NCBI RefSeq assembly: GCF_003058325.1
Contig: NZ_CP028843.1
Span: forward strand, 2,700,001-2,764,000
Origin: Methylobacterium currus
Lineage (GTDB): Bacteria > Pseudomonadota > Alphaproteobacteria > Rhizobiales > Beijerinckiaceae
Direction of reading: 5' to 3'
Length of the DNA: 64,000 nt
The position numbers and the translations under genes are program-made. This document shows positions 22,591 through 31,229 of the stretch, piece by piece; positions within the stretch are counted from its first letter, which is position 1, and every line of letters starts with the position of its first letter. The notes beneath the pieces were generated by a model that was given only the letters and a program-made list of their open reading frames with translations, did not search any database and was not told where the DNA came from.

Positions 22591-24612
22591 ATGTCAGCGG
22601 GAGAGCGCAGCCACGGCGCCGAGTGCCCGCGTCCCGCCACGGCCCCCTCCACCGAGTTCACGCAACCCCTCATGTCCCTCGTTCCCTCGTCGCACGATGC
22701 GGTGCCGGCTGCGCCCGGCGCGGACCTCACCCAGCGGCACGATGCCCGGCAGGAGGCCGCGTCGCTGCGGCGCCGCCGCCTCGCTCTCGTCCTGCCGACC
22801 GTCGCGACGGCGCTCGCCCTCGCGGCGGCGGCGACCGCCAGCGCCGGCGTGCCGGACGGGCCGCTCGCGGCGGCGGTCCTGGTCCTGTTCTGCCTGGCGA
22901 TGGCCTGGCAGGCCTACATCGCCTGGACGTATCTCTACGGAGCGGTCGCGGCCGGCCTCGGCGCCCGGGTGATGTCGGCGGTGGAGCGGCAGGCCGCCGC
23001 GACGCCGCCGGTCGCCAGCGGCCGCAGCCGCACCGCCGCCTTGGTGGCGATCCATGCCGAGGACGCCGCCGCGGTCTTCGCGGCGATCCGGGTGATGGCC
23101 CGGTCCCTCGCCCGCACCGGCGGCGACGGGCGCGACCTCGACATCTTCGTCCTCAGCGACACCCGCGACCCGGAGATCGCGGCGGCCGAAGAGCGCGAGG
23201 TCTCCCGCATCCAGGCGTGGCGCGACACGGCCGGGCCCGGCCTGCCGGCGATCCGCTACCGCCGCCGCCCGGACAATGCCGGGCGCAAGGCCGGCAATAT
23301 CGGGGAGTTCTGCGCGACCTACGGCCACGACTACGATTTCATGATCGTGCTCGACGCCGACAGCCTGATGACCGGTGCCGCCATGCGCCGCCTGGTGCGG
23401 CTGATGGAGGAGAACCCGCGCACCGGCCTGATCCAGACCGTCAGCTACGCGGCCGGGCGCGACACGCTGTTCGCCCGCATCCAGCAATTCGCCGTGCGGC
23501 TCTACGCCCCGCTGTCGATCCGGGCGTTGGAGACCTGGCAGGGGCCGGACGGGGGCTATTGGGGCCACAACGCCATCCTGCGGATCGAGGCCTTCGCGGC
23601 CAATGCCGAATTGCCGGTGCTGCCCGGCCGCGCGCCGCTCGGCGGCGAGATCCTGTGCCACGACACGGTCGAGGGGGCGTTCCTGCGCCGGGCCGGCTGG
23701 GAGCTGCGCCTCCTGCCGGAGGAGCCCGGCACCTGGGAGGAGATGCCCACCAACCTCACCGACCTGCTCGGCCGCGAGCGGCGCTGGTGCCAGGGCAACC
23801 TCCAGCATCTCGGCATCATCGGCCTGGCCGGACTCACCGCGGGCAGCCGCTGGCATCTCGGTGCCGGCATCCTGTCCTACCTTGCCGCGCCGGTCTGGGT
23901 CGCGTTCTTGAGCCTCGGGACCTGGCAGGCGATCCGCAGCGGCGATCTCGGATTGCTCGCCTACGGCCTCACCGGCGAGGGGCCGGCGGCGGCGATCCTG
24001 GCCGGGTTGAGCCTCGCCGTCCTGGCGCTGCCGAAGCTCCTCAGCCTCGGCCACGTGCTCCTCAGCCCGTCGCGCCGCGCCGCCTTCGGGGGCATCCGGA
24101 GCCTTCTGGTGAGCGCCGCCCTCGAACAGGCCCTGTGGGTGCTGCTCTGGCCGGTCATGACCCTGTTCAATGCCGGCGCCGTCGCGACGACCTTCGCCGG
24201 TCGCGTGGTGCGCTGGGACACCCAGGTGCGCGACGACCGCCGGGTGCCGTGGTCCGAGGCCTGCCGGCTCCAGGCCGATTCGCTGGTTGCCGGTGTCCTG
24301 CTGGCGGCGGCCCTGGCCTATGCCGCCGACCCGCTGCTGACCCTCTGGATGGCGCCGCTGGTCCTCGCCCTGCTGGCGAGCCCGGCGCTCAGCGTGCTCA
24401 CCAGCCGCGCCGATCTCGGACAGGCGGCACGCCGCCGCGGCCTCTTCCTCACGGTCGACGACACCGCCCAGGCGCCGGAGCTGCGCGACCTCGCCGCCGC
24501 CCGCGCCGCGCCGCCGGCGCCAGCCCGGCCGCATCCGGTCCGCGGCGAGGCCCCGGTCTGGCTCGCGACCGCGACGGACGACGCGAAGGCATCGCCGTCG
24601 CGGGAGATCTGA
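22591..24612 (+). CDS. opgH: Glucan biosynthesis glucosyltransferase (OpgH/MdoH-like)
   Basis: A 673-residue inner-membrane GT2 glucosyltransferase. Two hydrophobic helices near residues 60-120 precede the catalytic domain, which shows LSDTRDPEIAAAEE, MIVLDADSLMTG (UDP-glucose-binding Asp residues), GGEILCHDTVEGAFLRRAGW (base Asp) and RERRWCQGNLQH (the Q-x-x-R-W-type motif), followed by about five to six C-terminal membrane helices. OpgH polymerises beta-1,2-linked glucose for periplasmic osmoregulated glucans. No OpgG-type partner lies here. The start is uncertain: ATG 22591 (weak AGAGAG) or ATG 22672. It is divergent from the decayed epimerase operon. Confidence 0.88.
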   Translation: MSAGERSHGAECPRPATAPSTEFTQPLMSLVPSSHDAVPAAPGADLTQRHDARQEAASLRRRRLALVLPTVATALALAAAATASAGVPDGPLAAAVLVLFCLAMAWQAYIAWTYLYGAVAAGLGARVMSAVERQAAATPPVASGRSRTAALVAIHAEDAAAVFAAIRVMARSLARTGGDGRDLDIFVLSDTRDPEIAAAEEREVSRIQAWRDTAGPGLPAIRYRRRPDNAGRKAGNIGEFCATYGHDYDFMIVLDADSLMTGAAMRRLVRLMEENPRTGLIQTVSYAAGRDTLFARIQQFAVRLYAPLSIRALETWQGPDGGYWGHNAILRIEAFAANAELPVLPGRAPLGGEILCHDTVEGAFLRRAGWELRLLPEEPGTWEEMPTNLTDLLGRERRWCQGNLQHLGIIGLAGLTAGSRWHLGAGILSYLAAPVWVAFLSLGTWQAIRSGDLGLLAYGLTGEGPAAAILAGLSLAVLALPKLLSLGHVLLSPSRRAAFGGIRSLLVSAALEQALWVLLWPVMTLFNAGAVATTFAGRVVRWDTQVRDDRRVPWSEACRLQADSLVAGVLLAAALAYAADPLLTLWMAPLVLALLASPALSVLTSRADLGQAARRRGLFLTVDDTAQAPELRDLAAARAAPPAPARPHPVRGEAPVWLATATDDAKASPSREI

Positions 24613-24650
24613 GGGGCAGCCCGGAACGCCTCTCCTGATTCCAGCTTGCG

Positions 24651-24665
24651 ATTATTGCGAATAAT
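24651..24665. promoter_or_regulatory. AT-rich palindrome, probable autoregulatory operator of the PIN module
   Basis: ATTATT-GCG-AATAAT is a perfect inverted repeat in a very GC-rich context, 33 bp upstream of the antitoxin start. Toxin-antitoxin operons are normally repressed by the antitoxin at such a site, so this is the best candidate operator; binding is inferred. Confidence 0.6.
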
Positions 24666-24698
24666 GTGGCTGCTCCGGTTCGGAGGGAAGCGGCTTTC

Positions 24699-25154
24699 AT
24701 GACCGTGCCGGCCCACGCCGAGCCGCTGGGTCGCCGCCTTCCTTCTGAGGATGAGCGAGCCGTGGCCAACCAGCGTCGCACGATCCTCGCGGCCCACGCC
24801 GCCGACCGGGCGAGCCTGCGCATCCTCGACGAGGCCAGATCGCCGGTCGAGGTGACGCTCACCCCGGCGCCGTCGAACCTGCTGATCGATCTGCTGCGGC
24901 ATGTCGGCAGCGGCCACGCGGTGACGGTGGTGCCGGTGGGCCAGATGCTCACTACCCAGCAGGCGGCCGACCTGCTGAACGTCTCGCGGCCGTTCCTCAT
25001 TTCCCTGCTCGGCCGTCAGGAGATCCCTCACACGCTGGTCGGGCGGCATCGTCGGATCAGGGCGGAGCACCTGTGCGCCTACAAGCGGGCGCGGGACGCC
25101 AAGCGGGGCGAGGCGTTGTCCGTGCTGGCGGAGATGGATGCCGCGCATCTCTGA
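24699..25154 (+). CDS. Antitoxin with excisionase-type helix-turn-helix
   Basis: A 151-residue protein. The N-terminal half is polar and probably helical. The C-terminal half (from about residue 85) carries an excisionase/MerR-like DNA-binding fold: LTTQQAADLLNVSRPFLISLLGRQEIPHTLVGRHRRI. It is placed three bases before a PIN-domain gene, the usual layout of VapBC-like modules, and an AT-rich palindrome precedes it. The ATG at 24699 has GGAGGGA upstream; a GTG at 24666 would overlap the palindrome. Its role would be to neutralise the PIN nuclease and repress the operon. Confidence 0.82.
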   Translation: MTVPAHAEPLGRRLPSEDERAVANQRRTILAAHAADRASLRILDEARSPVEVTLTPAPSNLLIDLLRHVGSGHAVTVVPVGQMLTTQQAADLLNVSRPFLISLLGRQEIPHTLVGRHRRIRAEHLCAYKRARDAKRGEALSVLAEMDAAHL

Positions 25155-25157
25155 ACC

Positions 25158-25748
25158 ATGTTCGCCAGCCGTTTTACCGCATTCATCGATGCCTGCGCGC
25201 TCGCGGGCGCCTTGAAGCGGATCCGGCTGCTGACTTTGGCCGAAGCCGAGTTCTTCCGTGTCCGATGGTCCGAGCCCGTCCTCCAGGAGACCGAGCGCAC
25301 CACCGCGGAGATTCTAACCGGCAAGGGCGTGGCCGATGCCACCACACATGCCATGCGTGCACGGGCCAAGATGGAGGCCGCGTTCGCGGAAGCGACGGTC
25401 ACGGGCTTCGCGGATCTCCTGGTCCCCGGTGAAGGCTTGCCGGACCAGAACGACGCTCATGTCCTGGCGGCCGCGATCAAGACGCGTGCCTCGGTCGTCG
25501 TGACGGACAACCTGAAGGACTTTCCGGTGAAGATCCTTCCGCCGCTGGACCTGGAGGCCCGCTCCACCGACGCCTCTCTCGCCGACACGATCGCGCTCGA
25601 TCCCGGCCGGGCCACGGCTGCGGTCCGCACTATGCGGCTGCGCTTCAAGCGGCCCGAGAAGCACGCCGAGGCGCTTCTCGTCGACATGGGCGCCGCCGGC
25701 CGCGTCGAGACCGTCGACGTGCTCCGCCCCTACGCCGCCGTGCTGTAA
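25158..25748 (+). CDS. PIN-domain ribonuclease toxin
   Basis: A 196-residue PIN-domain protein, probably the toxin partner of the preceding antitoxin. Metal-binding acidic residues are in place: FIDACALAG (Asp near residue 11), the EPVLQETER segment, LPDQNDAHVLAAAI (Asp near 98) and VVTDNLKDFP (Asp near 117). PIN toxins are Mg-dependent RNases that cut tRNA or mRNA. It is longer than typical VapC (about 130 residues), with a C-terminal extension of about 60 residues (VRTMRLRFKRPEKHAEALLVDM). It follows the antitoxin by three bases. Confidence 0.87.
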   Translation: MFASRFTAFIDACALAGALKRIRLLTLAEAEFFRVRWSEPVLQETERTTAEILTGKGVADATTHAMRARAKMEAAFAEATVTGFADLLVPGEGLPDQNDAHVLAAAIKTRASVVVTDNLKDFPVKILPPLDLEARSTDASLADTIALDPGRATAAVRTMRLRFKRPEKHAEALLVDMGAAGRVETVDVLRPYAAVL

Positions 25749-25755
25749 TCTGGCT

Positions 25756-26220
25756 CTACTGCGCCGGTTTGCCCAGCACCTTGAGCGGGTCGGTGCGCTG
25801 GCTCGGCTCCGGCTCGGCGGTGAGGCGGTCGGCGCGCTCCTCCGGCTGGCCGCGGACGCTGCCGGTGGTGGCGGGGCTGCCCTGGCCGGCGGTGGCACGG
25901 TTGGTCGGGCTCGTCACCGGCACGGCGCCGCTGGCGAGTTCGAGGCAGGTCAGCATCTCGACGTAGCTCGGGAAGCCGCCGGCGCGCGATTGCTGCGAGC
26001 ACTGGCTCTTGGCCGAGCCGGAGAACTGACCCCAGCGCTTGCGCAGCTCGTCGCCCGCCGAGCGCTCGGAGCGCAGGCAGCCGTCCGAGCCGGCCTCCTG
26101 GCTGACCGAGGCGCGGCCGGGGGAGTTGCAGGTCGCCGAGATGTCGAGCCGCGGCGGACCGTCCGCCGCGACGAGGATGAGCTGCGCGCTCATGAGCGCG
26201 AGGGGCAGGGCGGCGGGCAT
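25756..26220 (-). CDS. Hypothetical secreted protein with four cysteines
   Basis: A 154-residue protein with a short hydrophobic N-terminus (LPLALMSAQLILVAAD) that could be a signal peptide. The body has four Cys residues in ATCNSPG, DGCLRSERSA, SQCSQQS and LTCLELA, suggesting two disulfides, followed by a disordered Pro/Thr/Glu-rich C-terminus. Phrases such as CLRSERSAGDELRKRW and SYVEMLTCLELA are protein-like and typical of a conserved unnamed periplasmic protein of Hyphomicrobiales. It is convergent with the PIN toxin gene. No function is assigned. Confidence 0.7.
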   Translation of the reverse strand: MPAALPLALMSAQLILVAADGPPRLDISATCNSPGRASVSQEAGSDGCLRSERSAGDELRKRWGQFSGSAKSQCSQQSRAGGFPSYVEMLTCLELASGAVPVTSPTNRATAGQGSPATTGSVRGQPEERADRLTAEPEPSQRTDPLKVLGKPAQ

Positions 26221-26304
26221 GGCGGGTCTCCCGTGAGCCGGAGAAGAAAAAGCTTCGCCGGTTCAACGCGCCGACAGCGCCGGAAGCTCCCGCGGCCTGC
26301 TCCT

Positions 26305-27459
26305 TCACTCGTGCCGCAGGGCCTGGTCCAGGTCGGCGTAGAGGTCGTCCGCATCCTCGATGCCCACGGACAGGCGCAGGAGGTCCGGCGGGCAGGGGGT
26401 GCTCGGGCCCTCGATCGAGGCGCGGTGCTCGATCAGGCTCTCGACGCCGCCGAGCGAGGTGGCGCGCTTCCACAAGGACACCCGGGCCGCCGTCCGGATC
26501 GCCGCCGCCTCGCCCGCCGCCACCCGGATCGACAGCATGGTGCCGAAGCCGCCGGTCATCTGCCGGGCCGCGACCGCGTGGCCGGGATGCTCGGGCAGGC
26601 CTGGATACAGCACCTGGGCCACGGCAGGGTGCGCCGAGAGCCGCCGGGCGAGGTCGCCGGCATTGGCCATCTGGGCGGCGATGCGCACGTGCAGGGTGCG
26701 CATCCCGCGCATCAGCAGGTAGGCCTCGAACGGCCCCAGGATCGCGCCGTTGCCGGAGCGGATGCGCTGGATCCGGGCCCAGAAGTCGTCGGCCTTGGCG
26801 CCGGCGAGCGCCCCGGCGATCACGTCGGAATGGCCGTTGAGCACCTTGGTGGCGGCGTGCATCACCACGTCGGCGCCGAGGCTCAGGGGCCGAGTCACCA
26901 CCGGTGAGCTCGCGGTCGAATCGACGGCGAGCCGCGCCCCCGCCGCGTGGGCGATCTCGGCCGCCCCCGCGATGTCGGTGACGGTCCAGAGCGGGTTCGA
27001 GGGCGTCTCGAGCCAGACGAGCTTGGTCTCGCCGGGCCGCACCGCGCGTTTCAGGGCATCGAGGTCGTCGGTGGCGACGAAATCGACCTTGAGGCCCCAA
27101 CGCGTCGCCTCCTCGGACAGCCAGCGGCGCAGGGCCCAGTACATCACGGTCGGTGCCACGATGTGGTCGCCGGGATCGAGGGCGCCGAACACCGCCGTGG
27201 CGGCGGCCATGCCGGAGGAGAACAGGAGCGCGCCGGCCTGCGCCTCCTCCAGCATCGCGATCACGGCCTCCGCCTCGCGCACCGTGGCGTTGTCGGGCCG
27301 GCCGTAGACGTAGCCGGAGGAATACTGGTTGTCCGGGTCGCGGATGTAGGTGGTGGCGACGTGGATCGGCGGCACCACGGCCTTCGTGACCGGATCGACG
27401 TGGCCCAGCGCCTGCGCGGCGAGGCTCTTCTTCGACCAGGGGCGCGGGGCGCTGCTCAT
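26305..27459 (-). CDS. Cys/Met-metabolism PLP enzyme (cystathionine beta-lyase/gamma-synthase family)
   Basis: A 384-residue fold-type I PLP enzyme. Family landmarks: VVPPIHVATTYIRD, YSSGYVYGRPDNATVREAE, LLFSSGMAAATAVFGAL (cofactor phosphate loop), VWLETPSNPLWTVTDI, DSTASSPVVTRPL (aspartate binding the pyridine N) and HAATKVLNGHSDVIAG with the Schiff-base Lys. C-terminal SLGGVESLIEHRA and RLSVGIEDADDLYADLDQAL complete the fold. It performs beta- or gamma-elimination or replacement on sulfur amino acids; the exact reaction cannot be fixed from these motifs. The ATG at 27459 gives the standard N-terminus. TspO is divergent upstream. Confidence 0.9.
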   Translation of the reverse strand: MSSAPRPWSKKSLAAQALGHVDPVTKAVVPPIHVATTYIRDPDNQYSSGYVYGRPDNATVREAEAVIAMLEEAQAGALLFSSGMAAATAVFGALDPGDHIVAPTVMYWALRRWLSEEATRWGLKVDFVATDDLDALKRAVRPGETKLVWLETPSNPLWTVTDIAGAAEIAHAAGARLAVDSTASSPVVTRPLSLGADVVMHAATKVLNGHSDVIAGALAGAKADDFWARIQRIRSGNGAILGPFEAYLLMRGMRTLHVRIAAQMANAGDLARRLSAHPAVAQVLYPGLPEHPGHAVAARQMTGGFGTMLSIRVAAGEAAAIRTAARVSLWKRATSLGGVESLIEHRASIEGPSTPCPPDLLRLSVGIEDADDLYADLDQALRHE

Positions 27460-27561
27460 GCGGGGTCTCCGGGGATGGCGGGGATGTTTTGCGTCACCGC
27501 CGGCCTTGCAGAACCGGTGCCGGTGCGCAACCTCCATGCCGGTATAGCACCCGAGCCCGTG

Positions 27562-28086
27562 ATGTCGCCGACCGCAACGCTGCCCCACTCCGCCCGACCC
27601 GTCCTCTCGCCCGTGCCGCGCCTCCTCGCGGCGATCGCTCCCGTCGCCGCGGTCGCGGTGCTGGGCAGCCTGGCGACCACGCCGAACATCCCGACCTGGT
27701 ATGCGGGTCTGGCGAAGCCGGGCTTCACGCCGCCGAACTGGCTGTTCCCGGTCGCCTGGACGATCCTCTACACGCTGATCGCCTTCGCGGGCTGGCGGGT
27801 GCTCGGCCGCGCGCCGGCGACCGGGACCTTGCGGCGCACCCGGACGCTCGCCCTCTGGGCGTTCTTCGTCCAGCTCGCCCTCAACGGCGCCTGGACGCCG
27901 GTGTTCTTCGCCCGGCACGATCTCGGCGGCGGCCTCGTCGTGGTGGGCGCCCTGCTGGTGATGATCCTGTGGACGATCCGGCTGTTCCTGCCGCTCGACC
28001 GGATCGCCGCCCTCGTGCTCGTTCCTTACGCCGCGTGGGTCGCCTACGCGACGGCGCTCAACGCGGCGATCTGGTGGATGAACTGA
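27562..28086 (+). CDS. tspO: TspO/MBR family protein
   Basis: A 174-residue membrane protein with five predicted helices. Signature segments are WYAGLAKPGFTPPNWLFPVAWTILY (helix 1-2 loop), RTRTLALWAFFVQLALNGAWTPVFF and PYAAWVAYATALNAAIWWMN. TspO proteins bind porphyrins, haem and related tetrapyrroles and modulate stress or photosynthesis gene expression. The start at 27562 gives a leader of about 20 residues; GTG 27559 is an alternative. It is convergent with the quinone oxidoreductase gene, with only 7 bp between the two stops. Confidence 0.9.
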   Translation: MSPTATLPHSARPVLSPVPRLLAAIAPVAAVAVLGSLATTPNIPTWYAGLAKPGFTPPNWLFPVAWTILYTLIAFAGWRVLGRAPATGTLRRTRTLALWAFFVQLALNGAWTPVFFARHDLGGGLVVVGALLVMILWTIRLFLPLDRIAALVLVPYAAWVAYATALNAAIWWMN

Positions 28087-28093
28087 CGGCCCG

Positions 28094-29071
28094 TCACGGC
28101 ACCAGCACGATCGCCCCGGTCACCGCCCGCGCCTCCGCCGCCTCGTGCGCCTCCACCACCCGGTCGAGGGGGAACCGCGCCCCGATATCGACCGCGACGT
28201 GGCCGCGGCCGATCGCGTCGAACAGGTCGGCGGCGTTGGCCCGGAAGGTGGCCGGGTCGGCATTGTGCGGGAAGACCGAGGGCCGGGTCAGGAACAGGCA
28301 GCCCTTCTTGTTGAGAAGCTCCGGGTCGATCGCCGGAGACGGTCCCGACGCGGCGCCGTAGGAGACGACGAGTCCGAACGGGGCGGCGCAGTCGAGGGAT
28401 TGGAGCAGCGTGTCCTTGCCGACGGCGTCGTAGACGACCCGGGCCTTGGCGCCGCCGGTCGCCTCCAGGAAGGCCTTGGGCCAGTCGTCGTTGAGGTCGA
28501 TCACCGCGGCGCAGCCGGCGGCGAGCGCCGCGTCGCGCTTGGCCGGCGAGCCGGTGGTGCCGATGACCGTCGCGCCGAGCGCCGTGGCCCAGCGGGTCAG
28601 GATCTGGCCGACGCCGCCGGCGGCCGAATGGACCAGCAGCAGGTCGCCCGCCTGCACCGCATGGGTCTTGCGCAGCAGGTACTGCGCCGTCATGCCCTTG
28701 AACAGCAGGGCGGCGGCGGTCTCGTCGCCGACGCCGTCCGGCAGCCGCACCAGCTTGGCGGCCGGGACGTTGCGCCGGTCCGCATAGGCGCCGACCCCGG
28801 CATTCATGGTGGCGACCCGGTCGCCGGGCGTCACGTCCGTCACGTCGGGCCCCACCGCCTCGACCACGCCCGCCGCCTCGAAGCCGAGCCCGGTCGGCAG
28901 GTCGAGCGGGTAGGCGCCCCGGCGCTGGTAGATGTCGATGAAGTTGAAGCCGATGGCTGTCTGGCGCACGCACACCTCGCCCGCGCCCGGCGCGGGCAGG
29001 TCCCCGCTGCGCAAGGTCATGACCTGCGGCGGGCCGAACTCGGTGATCACCACGCGGCGTTGGGTCGTCAT
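28094..29071 (-). CDS. NADPH:quinone oxidoreductase (zinc-free MDR family, Qor-like)
   Basis: A 325-residue medium-chain reductase. The N-terminal GroES-like domain has GFNFIDIYQRRGAYPLDLPTGLGFEAAGVVEAVG, characteristic of QOR; the catalytic-zinc Cys/His set of alcohol dehydrogenases is absent. The Rossmann domain shows LLVHSAAGGVGQILTRWA. It reduces quinones or alpha,beta-unsaturated carbonyls with NADPH. It is divergent from a LysR-type regulator 107 bp away, a common arrangement for a regulated target gene. A good ribosome site (AGGAGAGGGC) precedes ATG 29071. Confidence 0.92.
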   Translation of the reverse strand: MTTQRRVVITEFGPPQVMTLRSGDLPAPGAGEVCVRQTAIGFNFIDIYQRRGAYPLDLPTGLGFEAAGVVEAVGPDVTDVTPGDRVATMNAGVGAYADRRNVPAAKLVRLPDGVGDETAAALLFKGMTAQYLLRKTHAVQAGDLLLVHSAAGGVGQILTRWATALGATVIGTTGSPAKRDAALAAGCAAVIDLNDDWPKAFLEATGGAKARVVYDAVGKDTLLQSLDCAAPFGLVVSYGAASGPSPAIDPELLNKKGCLFLTRPSVFPHNADPATFRANAADLFDAIGRGHVAVDIGARFPLDRVVEAHEAAEARAVTGAIVLVP

Positions 29072-29178
29072 GCCCTCTCCTCTGCTCTGCCCCGCTCGGG
29101 CGGCCCGGTATGAACCCGTCGGCGGCCATGATAAATCCGGGTCCGCATTCGAGATTTGAAACGCCCGGTTTATAATCG

Positions 29179-30072
29179 ATGGACCGTCTGTCGGGCATGG
29201 AGGCCTTCGCCCGGGCCGTGGAGACGGGGTCCTTCTCGGCCGCGGGCGAGAGCCTCGGGCTCTCCCCGCAGGCAGTCGGCAAGCAGGTGCGCCTGCTGGA
29301 GGAGCATCTCGGCGTCCGGCTGATCCACCGGACGACCCGCCGGCAGAGCCTGACCGAGGCGGGGCGCGACCTCTACGAGCGGGTGCGCATCATCCTGGCG
29401 GAGGTCGAGGCGGTGGAGGCGGTCGCGGCCCGCAGCCAGGCGGTACCGCGGGGCCAGATCCGCGTGAACGCCCCGGTCACCTTCGGCGCCTACGACCTCG
29501 CCCGGGTGCTGCCCGCCTATCTGGCGGCCTATCCTGAGGTCGACGTCGAATTGACCCTCTCGGACCGGAAGGCCGACCTGATCGAGGAGGGCTACGAGGT
29601 GGTGTTCCGCGTCGGTCCGCCGGCCGGGAACGGCCTGATCGCCCGCCCTTTACGCCCGATGGACTTCGCCCTCTGCGCCGCCCCGTCCTACCTCGCGGCA
29701 CGAGGGACGCCGCGCGCACCGGGCGACCTCAAGCAGCACGAATGCCTCGGCTTCGCCTATATGGCGACGGGGGATCAGTGGCGCTTCGTCGGGCCGGAGG
29801 GACCGGAGACGGTCGAGGTGTCGTACCGGCTCCTGGTCAATAACGGCCAGGCTCTCTTGACGGCGGCGCTCGCCGGCCTCGGCCTGCTGCTCCAGCCGGC
29901 CGCCCTGGTGCGGGACGCGGTGGCGGCGGGCCACCTGGTGCCGGTGCTGCCGGCCTACCGGCCCGTCTCCCGCCCGATGCACCTGCTCTACGCGCCCGAC
30001 CGGCGGCTCACCCCGAAGCTGCGCTCCTTCATCGATTTCGCGCTCGCCCGCTTCGCCGGTCCGGCCGGCTGA
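29179..30072 (+). CDS. LysR family transcriptional regulator
   Basis: A 297-residue LysR-type regulator. The N-terminal winged helix (MDRLSGMEAFARAVETGSFSAAGESLGLSPQAVGKQVRLLEEHLGVRLIHRTTRR) is complete and is followed by a linker helix and the two-lobed effector-binding domain (GQIRVNAPVTFGAYDLARVLPAYLAAYPEVDVELTLSDR). It is of the group that commonly regulates divergent oxidoreductases, here the Qor-like gene. The intergenic region contains AT-richer sequence (TTCGAGATTTGAAAC at about 29148) that may hold its binding site. Confidence 0.93.
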   Translation: MDRLSGMEAFARAVETGSFSAAGESLGLSPQAVGKQVRLLEEHLGVRLIHRTTRRQSLTEAGRDLYERVRIILAEVEAVEAVAARSQAVPRGQIRVNAPVTFGAYDLARVLPAYLAAYPEVDVELTLSDRKADLIEEGYEVVFRVGPPAGNGLIARPLRPMDFALCAAPSYLAARGTPRAPGDLKQHECLGFAYMATGDQWRFVGPEGPETVEVSYRLLVNNGQALLTAALAGLGLLLQPAALVRDAVAAGHLVPVLPAYRPVSRPMHLLYAPDRRLTPKLRSFIDFALARFAGPAG

Positions 30073-30085
30073 CGGGGCCGTCAGC
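30068..30085. terminator. Short hairpin spanning two convergent stop codons
   Basis: GCTGACGG-GG-CCGTCAGC is a perfect palindrome that contains the TGA of the LysR gene and, on the other strand, the TGA of the response-regulator gene. With only 8 bp between the stops it is the only structure available to separate the two transcripts. There is no T-run. Confidence 0.4.
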
Positions 30086-30461
30086 GCGCCGCCACCACCC
30101 CGGCGCTGCGCAGGGTGCGGGACACCGTGGCGCGCATGTCGGCCAGGGTGAAGGGCTTGGTCAGCACATCGGCCACGATGGCGTCGAGCCCGCGGGCGCG
30201 CTCGCGCTGGTCGGCGAACCCGGTCATCAGCAGGATCGTCAGGTCGGGATGGTCCCGCTTGGCGGCGAGGGCCAGGGCGATCCCGTCCATCAGCGGCATG
30301 CGGATGTCGGTCAGCATCAGGTCGAAGGTGGTCTCGGACAGCCGTTCGAGACCGTCGCTGCCGTCGATCGCCGTCACGACCGTGTGGCCGTCCATTTCCA
30401 GCCCGCGTTTCAGGAAGCCCCGGATCGGTTCCTCGTCGTCGACCAGCAGGATGCGCGCCAT
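30081..30461 (-). CDS. Single-domain response regulator (CheY-like)
   Basis: A 126-residue stand-alone receiver domain. The acidic pocket is Asp8-Asp9 (ILLVDDEEP), the phosphorylation site is Asp52 (LMLTDIRMPLMDG), the conserved Thr is in LLMTGFA and the Lys in VLTKPF. There is no output domain, so it acts by protein contact, as in chemotaxis or phosphorelays. The ATG at 30461 directly precedes the first beta strand; upstream in-frame codons are unrelated. No histidine kinase is encoded nearby. Confidence 0.92.
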   Translation of the reverse strand: MARILLVDDEEPIRGFLKRGLEMDGHTVVTAIDGSDGLERLSETTFDLMLTDIRMPLMDGIALALAAKRDHPDLTILLMTGFADQRERARGLDAIVADVLTKPFTLADMRATVSRTLRSAGVVAAR

Positions 30462-30654
30462 GTCCTCTCGTCTCTCCGGTCCGAAAACCGCGCGGACAGG
30501 GCAAATGTGACGGGGCCTGCCATACCGGGTCAAGCCGTTGCGTCAGCTACGGTTCCGATTTCGTGTCGCTTTCCGGAGCGATGCGCGCCCGCGTTGCAAT
30601 CGCGCATCGCTTCGGGCCCACGGCCACGCCGCCGAGACACCGGGCCCGGACCTC

Positions 30655-31224
30655 CTAGCCCTTGTCGAAGAGGTCCGGCCCGTCATCCCCATAATCGACG
30701 AGGCCGACATAGGGCAACTGCCGGAAGGCGTGGGCCACGTCCATCCCGTAGCCGACCACGAACACGTCCGGGCAGGTGAAGCCGACATAATCGGCGTCCA
30801 TCGTCACCGCCCGCTTGCCGGGCTTCTCGAGCAGCACGGTGGTGAGCACCCGCCGCGCCCCGCGGGCCATCAGCAGGTCCTTGGCGTAGACGAGGGTGCG
30901 GCCGGATTCGAGGATGTCGTCGATCAGGAGCACGTCGCGCCCGCGCACCTCGCTCTCGACGTCGCGCAGGATCGCCACCTGGCCCGACGAGACCGTGGCG
31001 GCGCGGTAGCTCGACAGATGGATGAACTCGACCTGCGGCGCGAGACCCGCCCGGTGCAGGGCCCGGATCAGGTCGGCGGCGAACATGAAGCTGCCCTTGA
31101 GCACCGCCACCACCAGGAGATTCTCCAGGGGCTGGCTGGCGATGGCGCGGGCGATCTCCTCGTTGCGCTGCGCGATGGCGGATTCGTCGAAGAGGACGCG
31201 GACGCGGGGCAGGGGCGGATTCAT
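30655..31224 (-). CDS. hpt: Hypoxanthine phosphoribosyltransferase
   Basis: A 189-residue type I phosphoribosyltransferase. The PRPP-binding motif is RDVLLIDDILESGRTLVYAKDLL, the early loop is VAVLKGSFMFAADLIRAL, and the purine-binding end is DYVGFTCPDVFVVGYGMDVAHAFRQLPYVG. It salvages hypoxanthine and guanine to IMP and GMP in the cytoplasm. It starts five bases after the stop of the zinc-ribbon gene and is co-transcribed with it. Confidence 0.94.
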   Translation of the reverse strand: MNPPLPRVRVLFDESAIAQRNEEIARAIASQPLENLLVVAVLKGSFMFAADLIRALHRAGLAPQVEFIHLSSYRAATVSSGQVAILRDVESEVRGRDVLLIDDILESGRTLVYAKDLLMARGARRVLTTVLLEKPGKRAVTMDADYVGFTCPDVFVVGYGMDVAHAFRQLPYVGLVDYGDDGPDLFDKG

Positions 31225-31229
31225 CGGTC

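Noticed and set aside
22594-24534. A 646-residue minus-strand frame opposite opgH
   Set aside because: Shadow frame; Arg/Gly/Glu/Ala-rich, no motif, opposite a complete glucosyltransferase.
28084-28096. TGACG-GCC-CGTCA across the tspO and quinone oxidoreductase stops as a terminator
   Set aside because: Only five base pairs and explained by both genes ending in TGACGG; too weak to annotate.
29140-29178. TTC-N7-GAA motif as a LysR operator
   Set aside because: Arms of three bases are too short to separate from chance; mentioned only as context in the LysR entry.
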